Positions 1 to 9,609 are shown, counted from the stretch's first letter. The stretch is 59,863 nucleotides of DNA from Christensenellaceae bacterium (GCA_031261085.1 JAISKB010000002.1:1-59863); one strand, 5' to 3'. The notes: generated by a model not told the origin, from the sequence alone. Made by a program: numbers and translations.

Positions 1-3000
1 CTGTAGGTGCCCTTGGCCAGCGTGTTGAGATATGCCTGCGTGAAGGTTATAATCGTGCTGCCGCGGCCCACGCTGTAGTATTTCTCGGGTATCACGTTGC
101 CCCATTCATCCTCCAGGCGAATGAAATCATCATAATCCGCCCCGATGCGCGCGGAGACCGGGCCCGTGCCGTTGTAGATGCCAAAGTCATTCAGCAGCAC
201 ATAGTTCGTATACCCGTCCTTGTCGCTGCCGCCGCCGGTTGCCGGAATCGTACCTGTTTCCGTCACAAAGCCGCAGACCGTGCATTCCTTGTGCCTGCTG
301 CCGTTCACGGTGGCGGTGGCGGCGATGTCAACAATCCAACTACCGGGCGTATGCGCGGCAATGCCATCTTTCGCTCCGTCATTCGCGGTGCATTCGTGCC
401 AATGATTGGTGGCGTCATGCTCCCAATTCGTTCCCCATGTGTGGGTGTGCCCACTCGCCGCGCTCACCGTCAGAGAAATAGTTGTTGTAGCCGGGGCTAC
501 GCTTCCCGCTATCGGCGTTGAGGGGTATTCCATGCCCTGTGGATTGTAGTAAGCCGTGAGGGTGTAGCTGCCCGCAGCCAATGTGTCAAGATAGCTCGCT
601 TTGAACGTAATCACGCCCGCTGTATTATTTACGGTGTAATCTGTTGTAGGCGTGAGCGTGTCCGTGCCGTTCATAATCTTGGCAATCGTGTTGCCGTTCA
701 GCGTCACATCGGCGGTTACGTCCTGTGCATCTCCCTTTGTAAAGCTGATAGAAGCCGTGTCTTGTGCGCTGTCGGCGTATACGACAATGCCGCCCGTGTT
801 AATGATGCCGCTGTTGCCGGAGGTATCGGTCAGCTTGGCGTAAATGACGTATTTACCGGGCTGAATATTGAAGCTGCTGCTGTACGCCGTCCATGTAACG
901 CTTGCCAACTGTTCTTCGGTCTTTTCCGCGTCGGCAAGGTAGTATTCCACCGTCACCGCGCCGCCGCTGTCATCCGAGGCTTCAATCTCTATGGTCTGCG
1001 TATTCTTGCAGAACAGACCGAACGTGATTGTGTTGAAGAAGCTGTTCCACCCATGCGTACCGAGTTTGATTTCGCCCGTGGGCGCGGTTGTGTCGGGTGC
1101 TACATACGCCGGAATGTCGATTTTCAGCTTGCCGATATTCCCCGCCGCGTCCTTGACGTAAATCCAAATATCCTTTGCGCCAGCCGTGAGAGTAGGCGAA
1201 AGTGTCACTTCACTTGTGCCGCAAGCTGTACCTGCGCCCGAGGTGTCGATGTTCGGGTCGCCCGCGTTATCATCTACAACCTGATAATAATATTGCCCGG
1301 CTTCGTTGCTTGTGAATTTCACCGTCGCTGTCGTGTCGCTTGTACGGCTAACCGTTCCCGCTGTGAGTATAGGCGCGGTGGTATCCGTACCGTCCGTTAC
1401 CGTTACCTCACTCACAGGAATAAAGCCCGTGTTCGCGCCGTTTGTGTAGGTTATGCCGCTCACGTTGCCTACAACATCCCAAACGGCGGTCGCGCCTGCA
1501 GGAAGTTTGAAAATATCGGTCACAGCCCCCGGTATATAGGTGGTGGTACCCGCCGTGTTGTCCCACGCGACTACCATTCCTGTGCCTGTACCCGGTGTGC
1601 CGTTATAATTTGCATTATTGGTGTTCGAAGAACTGACACGAACTACATTACTTAACGCGCTGCCATACGCGAATATTGTTCCGCCCGTGAATCCGTACAC
1701 GACATTATTTAAATACAAAGCGTTATTTCCTTTAGCGGTTATCAAACCGCCATTGATTCGTGCTCCCTGACTGCTCCTTATTGCCACCCCGCTGTCAGCA
1801 TGGACTACCCCGCCGGAGACTATCATTTGATTGTTGACTGAGGTAAAGTTTACCGCGTCACCCGTGCCGCTGTTGCTGACATATGCCCCGTCATTCACCT
1901 CAAAAGTACCTAGACTCGCACCGCTCTGCCCTGTGGTAACATTCAGTAATGTTCCGGCGGAGCTGCCTGTATAGGTCGCTTCCCACGACACATTCTTGCC
2001 GAGACAGGAAAATACCACCGATTCTGTCGCGTTGGTCTTACTTCCTGTTACGGTAACGGTTCCGCCAACGCTTATCGTATCGAAAGCGGCTTCGATAGCC
2101 GCCTTTATTTCGGCGGCGCTCTGGCTCTGCGTTATCACGACTGACGCTGAAAGATTCGGTGTTGCCGAAAACTCATCAGACACCGCTACAGCCGACAGAT
2201 TGCCTATTGCGTCCTCAACGACAACGTAAAATTTGTAGGCGGCGTCTGTTGTCAAGCCGTTGGCGGTTACGCTTTTCGCACCTACGGCAATCGAACCGCT
2301 GCCTTTTGTCGTCGCGTCACCCTGCGCCCTGACTGCCGCCGCGTTGGGGGCGGAGTCAATCGCAGGCAATACCATATAGTAATACGTTCCGGCTTCATCA
2401 GTAGTAAAGTTTAGCGTTGCGCCGTTTGACTGTATATTGCTTATACTGACAACGCTGACAATCGGGGGCGTACCGTCCGTGGTGAACGTGTAGCCGCTTG
2501 TAACGGCTGTCATCACATTGCCCGCCGCGTCCGCAAAGCCGGATATGTTCACCGTGTAGGTTGTTGACGCGGCAAGTCCGCTGTACAGTGCGGTATAGGT
2601 TTTTTTGTCGCTCGACCACGTTCCCGCCACAAGCGCGGACAAGCTGTTCAGTTGCACAGTTCCCGCCGTCTGCGTGTCCATCGCCTCGCTGAACGTGATA
2701 GCCACATTGCCGCCCCCGGCAATATTCGTGCCGGAGGGCAGGACGGAGGAAACCGTCGGTTTTGTATCGTCAAGCGATACGCCGCTTATGGGTATAAAGC
2801 CCGACGCCGGGCTGTTTTGCCACGCGATACCCGGCTGACTGTTCTGCGTTGTCCAGTAAGCCGTCGTACCTGCGGGTTGCTTAATTATGTCGGTTGCGCT
2901 GTTCGTTTGATAGGCGGTGTGTCCCGCACTCTTGTTCCAGCCGATTATCGTGCCAGTGCCTGTGACGTTGAGGTCATATCCGTTGGCAATCTTTATTACG

Positions 3001-3731
3001 CTGTTACTGGCTTCCAAACCCGTCATTGTCTCGCCCGCGCCAAAGACCAGCCCGCCGCTGACGGTTGCGCCGTATGCGATAGTCGCGCTACCGCCGCCTG
3101 TTGCCATTACCCGCGCATTGTCCTTTACGGTTACAGAGGCTTGCGTCGCCATAATGGCGGCACAGTCATAATACCGGATTTCATCTGCGAGCCTGTTTCT
3201 CGTGTTTTGCACAATGCCGCTGCCGCTTATAGTGATGGGAATAGATTGGGAATACAGAGCAGGGGTTATGCCCGAATTGCTGATACTGCCGGTAACCTCA
3301 AAAGATGGCGGGTTATCATAAGCTACCGTGCTTAAAGCGACGACTCCATATGACCCGTAGCTGTCGAAATCCGCCTGCAAATTCGCTTCCCATTTGATAC
3401 TGCCACTGTCTATGGTGAACCGCATCGGTGCGTTAGTGTTTGTCACCGTTCCCCGAATGGTGAGCTTGATGCCCGGATGAACAACCAGTGTCCCCGAGGG
3501 CTTGCCGCTGATGGTAATCAAACGGGTGCCGTCGTCCTGTCCGCCAAATTGGGAGTCGCCAAATGCCGGCATAGTGGGCGGGTTGCCGTCGCTCCAAGTG
3601 CCTTCCCATTTGAAGCCGTCCGCCGCATACGCCGTCATCGGCGCAAACGTCGGCACAATGCCGAACACCATAACCGCCGTAAGTACGAGGGCGAAGATTT
3701 TCTTACCCAATCCGTTTTTTGCTATAATCAT
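1..3731 (-). CDS. Large secreted Ig-like/X2-like repeat surface protein (C-terminus beyond window)
   Basis: This frame stays open from an ATG at 3731 to the window edge, so at least 1243 residues are encoded and the C-terminus is missing. AGGAGG lies 7 bases before the ATG. Residues 1-37 form a signal peptide (basic start, hydrophobic core, AYA cleavage region). A Gly/Thr/Ser-rich beta-type region follows. An Ig-like Big_5-type domain (DTKPTVSSVLPSG) starts near residue 322, and the beta-type region recurs around residues 560-780. Two X2-like domains (ITFKASYLDTLAAGSYTLT near 1040; IITFTQAYLNTLAKGTY at the edge) flank a His/Trp/Cys motif (HTHTWGTNWEHD, NHWHEC) often seen in clostridial surface proteins. 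I infer an extracellular adhesin-like or wall-associated protein. No enzymatic motif is visible. The neighbouring two-component genes could control it, but nothing in the sequence proves that. Confidence 0.85.
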   Translation of the reverse strand, partial: MIIAKNGLGKKIFALVLTAVMVFGIVPTFAPMTAYAADGFKWEGTWSDGNPPTMPAFGDSQFGGQDDGTRLITISGKPSGTLVVHPGIKLTIRGTVTNTNAPMRFTIDSGSIKWEANLQADFDSYGSYGVVALSTVAYDNPPSFEVTGSISNSGITPALYSQSIPITISGSGIVQNTRNRLADEIRYYDCAAIMATQASVTVKDNARVMATGGGSATIAYGATVSGGLVFGAGETMTGLEASNSVIKIANGYDLNVTGTGTIIGWNKSAGHTAYQTNSATDIIKQPAGTTAYWTTQNSQPGIAWQNSPASGFIPISGVSLDDTKPTVSSVLPSGTNIAGGGNVAITFSEAMDTQTAGTVQLNSLSALVAGTWSSDKKTYTALYSGLAASTTYTVNISGFADAAGNVMTAVTSGYTFTTDGTPPIVSVVSISNIQSNGATLNFTTDEAGTYYYMVLPAIDSAPNAAAVRAQGDATTKGSGSIAVGAKSVTANGLTTDAAYKFYVVVEDAIGNLSAVAVSDEFSATPNLSASVVITQSQSAAEIKAAIEAAFDTISVGGTVTVTGSKTNATESVVFSCLGKNVSWEATYTGSSAGTLLNVTTGQSGASLGTFEVNDGAYVSNSGTGDAVNFTSVNNQMIVSGGVVHADSGVAIRSSQGARINGGLITAKGNNALYLNNVVYGFTGGTIFAYGSALSNVVRVSSSNTNNANYNGTPGTGTGMVVAWDNTAGTTTYIPGAVTDIFKLPAGATAVWDVVGNVSGITYTNGANTGFIPVSEVTVTDGTDTTAPILTAGTVSRTSDTTATVKFTSNEAGQYYYQVVDDNAGDPNIDTSGAGTACGTSEVTLSPTLTAGAKDIWIYVKDAAGNIGKLKIDIPAYVAPDTTAPTGEIKLGTHGWNSFFNTITFGLFCKNTQTIEIEASDDSGGAVTVEYYLADAEKTEEQLASVTWTAYSSSFNIQPGKYVIYAKLTDTSGNSGIINTGGIVVYADSAQDTASISFTKGDAQDVTADVTLNGNTIAKIMNGTDTLTPTTDYTVNNTAGVITFKASYLDTLAAGSYTLTAYYNPQGMEYPSTPIAGSVAPATTTISLTVSAASGHTHTWGTNWEHDATNHWHECTANDGAKDGIAAHTPGSWIVDIAATATVNGSRHKECTVCGFVTETGTIPATGGGSDKDGYTNYVLLNDFGIYNGTGPVSARIGADYDDFIRLEDEWGNVIPEKYYSVGRGSTIITFTQAYLNTLAKGTY

Positions 3732-3796
3732 ATGATTTCCTCCTATTTTGCCTCGCTGTTCCGGACGGGATATTGTGATTTGCAATTGATTGTTTT

Positions 3797-4081
3797 TCAT
3801 CCGGCAGCCCTCGCCCTCTTTTCGGCTTGCAGCATATCTATCATTTCTTGGAATGACAGGCTTGCCCCGTTTTCCCAATAGACGCGCTCACCGTCCGTTT
3901 TCGGCTTTGCTCGGTATTTGCCGTTCAGTATATCAGTGAATGATGGTTCGCCCGCCTTTGAATCGAGGTAGACCATCATGCTCGCTCCGTTGTCCAAATC
4001 CACATCAAGGGCAATCCCCATTCCTTGTTTGTCACAACAGGCGCTATCCATCCAAACGCTTTTGATTTTTACCGTTGACAT
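3797..4081 (-). CDS. Small DUF2442-like protein
   Basis: This gene encodes 94 residues. I chose the ATG at 4081 because GAGGGGG stands 8 bases before it; a longer frame reaches back to 4270 but would overlap the response regulator gene. The protein begins with a beta-rich segment (STVKIKSVWMDSACC) and later has a WENGASLSFQEMIDML stretch. That resembles the DUF2442 fold, where a short WxNG..L segment precedes a helix, but the match is from memory and weak. Ala/Arg residues close the C-terminus. It lies between the two-component system and the large surface protein on the same strand, so co-transcription is possible. Function is unknown. Confidence 0.6.
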   Translation of the reverse strand: MSTVKIKSVWMDSACCDKQGMGIALDVDLDNGASMMVYLDSKAGEPSFTDILNGKYRAKPKTDGERVYWENGASLSFQEMIDMLQAEKRARAAG

Positions 4082-4250
4082 TATATAAACCCCCTCGTAT
4101 GCGGTATGCGTTTTACGAAAAATCACGGCTATGTATAGCAAAAGCGCCCGCGAGGACGCTTTGTTTTCCGTTTTTTCATTATAAGGTCGGGGAAAAGAAA
4201 AAGGCCGAATCCTTGCAGAATTGTAAGGATTCGCCCTGTATATTTCTTTG

Positions 4251-4922
4251 TTACGGTTCTCCGCGCCCAAAGCAGTACCCGTTTCCGTACTCGGAGGAGA
4301 TGGTATATCCGCAGCCGGTCATCTTTTTTCGCAGCCGCGACACCGCCGTAATCAGCGCCTGTGAATCGCCCGCCATCGGTTGCCCCCACACGCTTTCATA
4401 CACATATTCCGCCGACATGGCGCGGTTCTCATTTTGGACGAAAAATTGCAGCAGGGTATATTCCTTTGCCGTCAGCAGCAAGTCCGCTCCGTTCACAAAG
4501 GCTTCTCGCGAAGTTAGCTTTAAGGTCAATAAGCCCCTTGTCACGGTTTCCGGTACTTGTTCCACATTTCGGAACATGGCTTCTACCCGAGCCTGTAATA
4601 CTTCGTAGGTAAACGGTTTCGACATATAATCGTTCGCGCCTAATTTCAGACCCCGCGCCACATCGGAGGATTTGCCCCACGCGGTCAACATGATAATCGG
4701 CGTCTTGCTACCTGCCGCCCGCAGTTCGGAAAGCAGGTCAAGGCCGTTGCCGTCCGGCAGCATAATATCAAGGACAATCGCGCCGGGTGCTTCCGCCCGA
4801 AGGTGTTCCCGCGCCTGTGTGAGATTTTCGGCGGTGAGGACGCGGTAGCCCTCCGCCGCAAAGAATTTACGGTTGTTCTCCAAAACATCGCGCTCGTCCT
4901 CAACCAAAAGCACGGTTTTCAC
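4251..4922 (-). CDS. OmpR/PhoB-family response regulator
   Basis: This 223-residue DNA-binding response regulator has an N-terminal receiver domain (1-115): the acidic pair in LLVEDE, the phospho-acceptor Asp52 in IVLDIMLPDG, a conserved Thr in IIMLTA and Lys in YMSKPF. A winged-helix Trans_reg_C domain (125-220) follows, with LTAKEYTLLQFF and a recognition helix near ITAVSRLRKKM. Translation starts at a GTG whose bases overlap the stop codon of the upstream sensor gene (GTGA), so the two are translationally coupled. Targets are unknown; the surface protein gene downstream on the same strand is an obvious candidate. The receiver residues are all intact, so it should be phosphorylatable even though the partner kinase looks catalytically incomplete. 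Confidence 0.92.
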   Translation of the reverse strand: MKTVLLVEDERDVLENNRKFFAAEGYRVLTAENLTQAREHLRAEAPGAIVLDIMLPDGNGLDLLSELRAAGSKTPIIMLTAWGKSSDVARGLKLGANDYMSKPFTYEVLQARVEAMFRNVEQVPETVTRGLLTLKLTSREAFVNGADLLLTAKEYTLLQFFVQNENRAMSAEYVYESVWGQPMAGDSQALITAVSRLRKKMTGCGYTISSEYGNGYCFGRGEP

Positions 4923-6412
4923 TCAATCACCCCGCTTTCGTCACGGTCATCCAACGCGGCGTCTATCATTTCCGACATACGCATGATTTCGTCCTGTGAT
5001 TTCATCAAGCGTTCATGGTCTGTTTCCGGCTGTCTGTTGGCAATTTGAATATTGGTGGAAATTTTCGTCAGCGGCGTTCTCATTTCGTGGTTCATGCGGC
5101 GGTAGAAATCGGTTTTCGCCGTCAACTCGTCCGCTTTTCGCCGCGCCTCGGCGTAATTTACGGCGAGTACCAGACATTGGCTGATAATCATAAACAGATT
5201 GGACAGTACGCCCGGAACGAAAAACACATTGTCGCCAAGCACCTTTGCGCCGGTACCCCAAAAAAGAAACAATAGCAGGGCAATGACATACAAGCCCATA
5301 AACGTCCCCGCGTATTGCCCTTTTCGCAGGCGGAGGGCGGCGGCAAAAACCGTGACGGCGAAAGGTATAATCGCCAGATAGATGGCCGTTTGCGGCAAGG
5401 GCAGCGGAAGCATCATAGCAAGGACGTTCCAGCCGAAAACGACGGCGCTCACGGCATACACAATCCTCCATCCGAATTTTTTCGGCAGATAGGGGATTGT
5501 GAACGCCTCAAAGGTGAACAGTATCAGAAACAGGAATTGCAGCGGCATACTGCCCATATATAGTTGCGAAAGCAAATAAGTCATTCCGCCCGGCGCGAAC
5601 AGCTGCACAAGTCCGTTGCTCTCCATCGACAGGCGAAACGCGGTTACGGCAATGTAGAGAATATACCAAAGATAGATTTTTTCCTTGCGATTGAACATAA
5701 ACAGCACAAAATTATACAGCGCCATCATCAGCATGAGACCGAGAATACCGGCAAGCAAAACGCGCCGCAGCATTGCGTCCTGCAACAGAAATTCCTCGCT
5801 TCCGACGCGGAAACTGTAGTATAAGCCGTTCATATCGAACCCGGACGGGCGGAAGTTGGAGACCCAGACGATAAGCTCCGTGTGTCCGTCCTTTGGTTGA
5901 AAGGCGACAAATGCGTTGCGCGCCGACATTTCGTAATCGTCCGTAACGCCGAGCTTGCCCGCCTGATGAACCTTTTCACCGTTTATAAAAACGACGCCCG
6001 CGTCCGAGATTTCGGGAATGTGCAGCATAAGCGATTGGTTGTCTTTCGTCTCGATAACAAGACGGTAGGTCGCGTAGCTCTCACCTTGGCGGCTTTCCTC
6101 CCGCCATGTGGACGGAACCTCGACAAAATCCTTGTCCAAAGCGGCGTTCCCTGCAAAATCCTCCGGCGTATAAAGCTGTCCGTCAAAAAACGCCCACGCG
6201 CCGTCAAGGGCGTAGATTTTCTCGTCAAAATCCGCGCCTGTGAGGTCGAGTGTTCCGTTTTCGGCATGAGCGGTTTCGGCATGGCGCGGGACGGATATCA
6301 TGTAAAAGGCCGCGCCGGAAATCAGCAAAATTGCGAGCAAAACAAGTAGGAAGTGACCTTTGGCCGCTATTGCCGCTCCTTTTTTGTTTCGTGTTGTTTG
6401 GTGTTTATTCAC
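4919..6412 (-). CDS. 7TMR-DISM sensor protein with HisKA but no ATPase domain
   Basis: This 497-residue membrane sensor starts at GTG (6412) with GAGGG about 10 bases upstream. The architecture is: one N-terminal membrane segment (about 20-42), an extracellular 7TMR-DISMED2-type beta domain (about 50-205) with the typical DGAWAF and AFVAFQPKDGHTELIVWV segments, about seven membrane helices (215-405), then a HisKA dimerisation helix with the H-box NHEMRTPL (His about 442). The protein stops about 55 residues after that His. There is no N, G1 or G2 box, so the HATPase_c domain expected in a histidine kinase is missing. The response regulator gene begins on the stop codon, so no room is left for it. 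It may need a partner kinase, act as a phosphatase or phosphotransfer scaffold, or be an old truncation. Confidence 0.85.
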   Translation of the reverse strand: MNKHQTTRNKKGAAIAAKGHFLLVLLAILLISGAAFYMISVPRHAETAHAENGTLDLTGADFDEKIYALDGAWAFFDGQLYTPEDFAGNAALDKDFVEVPSTWREESRQGESYATYRLVIETKDNQSLMLHIPEISDAGVVFINGEKVHQAGKLGVTDDYEMSARNAFVAFQPKDGHTELIVWVSNFRPSGFDMNGLYYSFRVGSEEFLLQDAMLRRVLLAGILGLMLMMALYNFVLFMFNRKEKIYLWYILYIAVTAFRLSMESNGLVQLFAPGGMTYLLSQLYMGSMPLQFLFLILFTFEAFTIPYLPKKFGWRIVYAVSAVVFGWNVLAMMLPLPLPQTAIYLAIIPFAVTVFAAALRLRKGQYAGTFMGLYVIALLLFLFWGTGAKVLGDNVFFVPGVLSNLFMIISQCLVLAVNYAEARRKADELTAKTDFYRRMNHEMRTPLTKISTNIQIANRQPETDHERLMKSQDEIMRMSEMIDAALDDRDESGVIE

Positions 6413-6605
6413 AGTTCATTAGCCCTCATATATCTTTCTTTTGTCAAGCCCTTTCTTGATTTTGATGAATATTTTCTGCAATGCCAATGCCGTCATCGGA
6501 AGCTTCTGCGGGCAGCAGTTTTCTCTGTTCCAACCGCTCCCGTGTTTCCATCAGGAGAGTGTGTATCTTTTATGGAGTGCTTTTAAAATTGCAAACCGCC
6601 AATTC

Positions 6606-8042
6606 CTATCCTCTCTTTTTAAACGCCGTGAACAAAAGCAGCATGGGGAAAATCTCCAGCCGGCCCAACAGCATGTCGAGAGAAAGCAGCAGCGTATTCG
6701 CGTTGGAAAATATAGAAAAATTGCCCGCCGGGCCCACGGCATCCAGCCCGGGGCCGATGTTGCTTAAGCAGGATAGCACGGCGGTAAACGTGCTGGTAAA
6801 ATCCACCCCATCGAGGGAAACCAGCAGCACCGAGGCGATGAGCACGACCATATATGCGGCAAAAAACACCAGGGTGCTGTGTATGGTCGCATCCGGCACG
6901 GGTTTGCCCTCTAAGGTGAGCTTGCGCATGGAGCGCGGGTGGAGCAGCTGGTGCATCTCCCGCGCCACCGACTTAACCAGCAATATGCAGCGGGATACCT
7001 TTATGCCGCCGCCCGTGCTGCCCGCGCAGCCGCCAATAAACATGAGCAATATCAATATGCAGCGGGAAAACTGCGGCCAAAGCGAAAAATCCGTCGTGGC
7101 ATAGCCGGTGGTGGATATGATGGAGGATACCTGAAAAAACGCGTATCGCAGCGACTGCAAAAAATTGGGGAACAGCGCGTGGATGTTTGCCGCGATAAGC
7201 AGGGTGGATGCCGTCACAATGCCCAAAAACCAGTGCAGCTCCTCATTTTTGAAAAACGACCGCCACTGGCGCAGCAGCAGGAAAAAGTACAGGTTGAAAT
7301 TCATGGCGAACAGCACCATAAACACGCCGATTACCACATCGATATACGCGCTGTTGTAATACCCCACACTCGTGTTCCATATGCCAAAGCCGCCCGTGCC
7401 GGCCGTGCCAAAGGCATGTACCAGCGCGTCAAACAGCGACATGCCGCCCAAAAGCAGCAGCCCGGTTTCGATTAGGGTGAGGAAAATATAAATGCGGTAT
7501 AGTATGGCGGCCGTGCTGCGCAGCTTGGGCACCAGCTTGCTCACCTGCGGGCCGGGCACCTCCGCGCGCATGATATGCATGCTCTGCTGCTCCGACAGGG
7601 GCAATATGGCCATGATGAAAACCAGCACGCCCATCCCGCCTATCCAGTGGGTAAAGCTGCGCCAAAATATCAAGCCGCGCGGCACCGCTTCCACATCGGT
7701 CAAAATGGACGCGCCCGTGGTGGTAAAGCCGGATACGGTTTCAAAAAAAGCGTCAAAGTAGTTGGGTATGGCGCCTTCGAGCACGAAGGGCAGCGCCCCA
7801 AAGGCGGATAACAGCACCCAGGTGAGCGCCACCGCCGCAAAGCCCTCGCGGGCATAAATCTCCCGGGAGTGTATTTTTAGCCGCACCAGTATGCCGCCGC
7901 AAAGCAGCAACAGCGCAATGGTGATGGCAAAGCCCACTACGCTTTCATGGTATAAAAACGCCACCAGCAGCGGGATAAGCAACAGCCCCGCCTCGGTGAG
8001 GAGGGAAATCCCCACCACTTTAGCAGTCAAGCGATAATTCAT
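6606..8042 (-). CDS. trkH: Potassium uptake protein TrkH/KtrB family
   Basis: This 478-residue membrane protein is the ion-conducting subunit of a Trk/Ktr potassium uptake system. Four pseudo-repeats of membrane helix, pore loop and membrane helix are visible through their selectivity-filter segments: SGFTTTGAS, GTAGTGGFG, STTGYAT and SNIGPGL, each with the conserved Gly. The length fits TrkH/KtrB. The start at 8042 has GGGAG upstream, and the trkA gene ends 25 bases before it on the same strand, so trkA-trkH form an operon read from the promoter at about 9488. The protein should sit in the cytoplasmic membrane and bind a ring of TrkA RCK domains. No oddities seen. Confidence 0.93.
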   Translation of the reverse strand: MNYRLTAKVVGISLLTEAGLLLIPLLVAFLYHESVVGFAITIALLLLCGGILVRLKIHSREIYAREGFAAVALTWVLLSAFGALPFVLEGAIPNYFDAFFETVSGFTTTGASILTDVEAVPRGLIFWRSFTHWIGGMGVLVFIMAILPLSEQQSMHIMRAEVPGPQVSKLVPKLRSTAAILYRIYIFLTLIETGLLLLGGMSLFDALVHAFGTAGTGGFGIWNTSVGYYNSAYIDVVIGVFMVLFAMNFNLYFFLLLRQWRSFFKNEELHWFLGIVTASTLLIAANIHALFPNFLQSLRYAFFQVSSIISTTGYATTDFSLWPQFSRCILILLMFIGGCAGSTGGGIKVSRCILLVKSVAREMHQLLHPRSMRKLTLEGKPVPDATIHSTLVFFAAYMVVLIASVLLVSLDGVDFTSTFTAVLSCLSNIGPGLDAVGPAGNFSIFSNANTLLLSLDMLLGRLEIFPMLLLFTAFKKRG

Positions 8043-8067
8043 ATATCAAGGCTCCCTAAAAAAGCGG

Positions 8068-9429
8068 TTACGCATCCTTCAAAATCGAGTTCAAGTCCCG
8101 CAGGCCGCGCTGCGTCGTCACCACCACGACGGAATCTCCAAGCTCCAGGCTGTCGCCGCCGCCGGGTATGATGCACTTGCCCTTGCGGATGATCGCGCCC
8201 AGCAAAAACTGGGGCTTTAACTTCAAATCCTTAAGCGGCACGCCGATGCAGCGCGCGTCCTCCCGCACGTGGAATTCCAGCGCTTCCACCGTATCATCCA
8301 CCAGGCGATACAGCGTTTCGACATTGCTGCCGGTGGCGTTTTGCATGGCGCGCACATAGCTGAGTATGCGGTGCGAGGTGATCTGCTTGGGCGAAATGAA
8401 GCTCTCCAGCCCCGAATTGCCCAGCATATCGATAAACCGCGCATTGTTCACCTTGGTGATAACCTTTTCGACCTTGCAGGAATTTGCGTACATCGAAAGT
8501 ATGATGTTCTCTTCATCGATGCCGGTGAGCGCGATAAACGCATCCGTCCCCTGCAAGCCCTCCTCGTGCAGCAGATCCTGATCGGTCCCGTCGCCGTGGA
8601 GTATGCTCGCCTTGGGCAGCCACTCGCTAAGCAGATGGCACCGCGCTTCGCTCTGCTCGATGATTTTTACATGCATGCCGCTATCGACCAGCATATTGGC
8701 AAGGTAGTAAGAGATGCGCCCGCCGCCCACGATCATCACATTTTTGATGCGGCGCGGGTCCGCGCCCGCCGCCTTAAAAAAGGCGTTTATATCGTGTGGC
8801 GCGGCCACGATGCTTATCTTATCACCGGCCTGCAGCACGCAGCTGCCATCCGGGATGAACACCTCGTCCTGGCGCTGCACAGCGCACACCAGCACCCGCA
8901 CATGGAGCTGGCGGTACATATCATGCAGAGCCAGGCCCGGGAGCAGGCCGCCCTCGCGCACGTTGAATTCCACCACCTCTACCCGGCCCTTGGCAAAGGA
9001 TTCCGCCTTGGCGGCGGAGGAGAACCGCAGCATGCGGGAAATCTCCGACGCGGCCGCGTATTCGGGGTTGATGGTTAACGAAAGCCCCAGCTCTTCCTTT
9101 AAAAATACCATCTGCTCTTGATATTCCGGGTCGCGCACCCGCGCGATGGTATGCTTGGCGCCCAGCTTTTTGGCCACCATGCAGCAGAGCATATTCACCT
9201 CGTCGGCATTGGTGACGGCAATCAGCAAATCCGCCCGGGGGACGCCCGCCTCTATTTGCACCTTGTGGCTTGCGCCGTTGCCCTCTATGCAGATGACATC
9301 CTGCGAGTTTTCGGAGTTGGTCAGCGATGTGGAGCGGTTATCGATTACCGCGATATCGTGGCCCTCTATACAAAGCTGTTCCGCCAGCATATAGCCGACC
9401 TTGCCATCGCCAACGATCACAATATGCAT
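8068..9429 (-). CDS. trkA: Trk system potassium uptake protein TrkA (two RCK units)
   Basis: This 453-residue cytosolic gating subunit of the Trk potassium transporter contains two tandem RCK units. Each has a Rossmann TrkA_N domain: MHIVIVGDGKVGYMLAE at residue 1 and IKNVMIVGGGRISYYLA near 230. Each is followed by a TrkA_C domain; acidic residues ending the second nucleotide-binding strands are visible (AVIDN). The full-length two-unit form is the TrkA type rather than the one-unit KtrA. I chose the ATG at 9429 because GGAGG lies 9 bases upstream and the Rossmann motif starts at once; the frame extends upstream but without family similarity. First gene of the trkA-trkH operon. Confidence 0.94.
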   Translation of the reverse strand: MHIVIVGDGKVGYMLAEQLCIEGHDIAVIDNRSTSLTNSENSQDVICIEGNGASHKVQIEAGVPRADLLIAVTNADEVNMLCCMVAKKLGAKHTIARVRDPEYQEQMVFLKEELGLSLTINPEYAAASEISRMLRFSSAAKAESFAKGRVEVVEFNVREGGLLPGLALHDMYRQLHVRVLVCAVQRQDEVFIPDGSCVLQAGDKISIVAAPHDINAFFKAAGADPRRIKNVMIVGGGRISYYLANMLVDSGMHVKIIEQSEARCHLLSEWLPKASILHGDGTDQDLLHEEGLQGTDAFIALTGIDEENIILSMYANSCKVEKVITKVNNARFIDMLGNSGLESFISPKQITSHRILSYVRAMQNATGSNVETLYRLVDDTVEALEFHVREDARCIGVPLKDLKLKPQFLLGAIIRKGKCIIPGGGDSLELGDSVVVVTTQRGLRDLNSILKDA

Positions 9430-9460
9430 ATCTATATCCTCCAAAATAACATCATGGCTT

Positions 9461-9488
9461 ATCATATCATTAAATGGCAGCTGTGCAA
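9461..9488 (-). promoter_or_regulatory. Sigma-A type promoter of trkA-trkH
   Basis: On the minus strand TTGCAC (9483-9488) and TATGAT (9461-9466) are separated by 16 bases, which fits a vegetative promoter. Transcription would start near 9455, about 25 bases before the trkA start codon. Confidence 0.55.
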
Positions 9489-9535
9489 ACACTTTGTTCC
9501 AATTGGGAACGTTGGGAGCACGCGGCATCGCGGCC

Positions 9536-9560
9536 AAAAAAAAGCCCCCAATAAGGGGGC
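9536..9560 (-). terminator. Rho-independent terminator of fba-DUF1292 unit
   Basis: Read on the minus strand, a GCCCCC/GGGGGC stem (9555-9560 and 9544-9549) with a 5-base loop is followed by a run of eight T (9536-9543). It lies 50 bases after the DUF1292 stop codon and separates that unit from trkA. Confidence 0.9.
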
Positions 9561-9609
9561 CTTTGCCAAAGATCAAAAAGCTGCCGGGGCGGCGCCCCAA
9601 ACGCTTTTT

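Noticed and set aside
762..1655. 297-codon plus-strand ORF
   Set aside because: It is antisense to the continuous surface protein frame, has a Cys/Arg-rich composition and no ribosome site or family motif.
6413..6605. TTGACA promoter (minus strand, 6442-6447) for the sensor kinase gene
   Set aside because: The only -10 at proper distance would start transcription at the GTG itself and leave out the ribosome site; not called.
8269..9078. 269-codon plus-strand ORF opposite trkA
   Set aside because: Shadow of a GC-rich gene; no similarity and TrkA motifs occupy the other strand.
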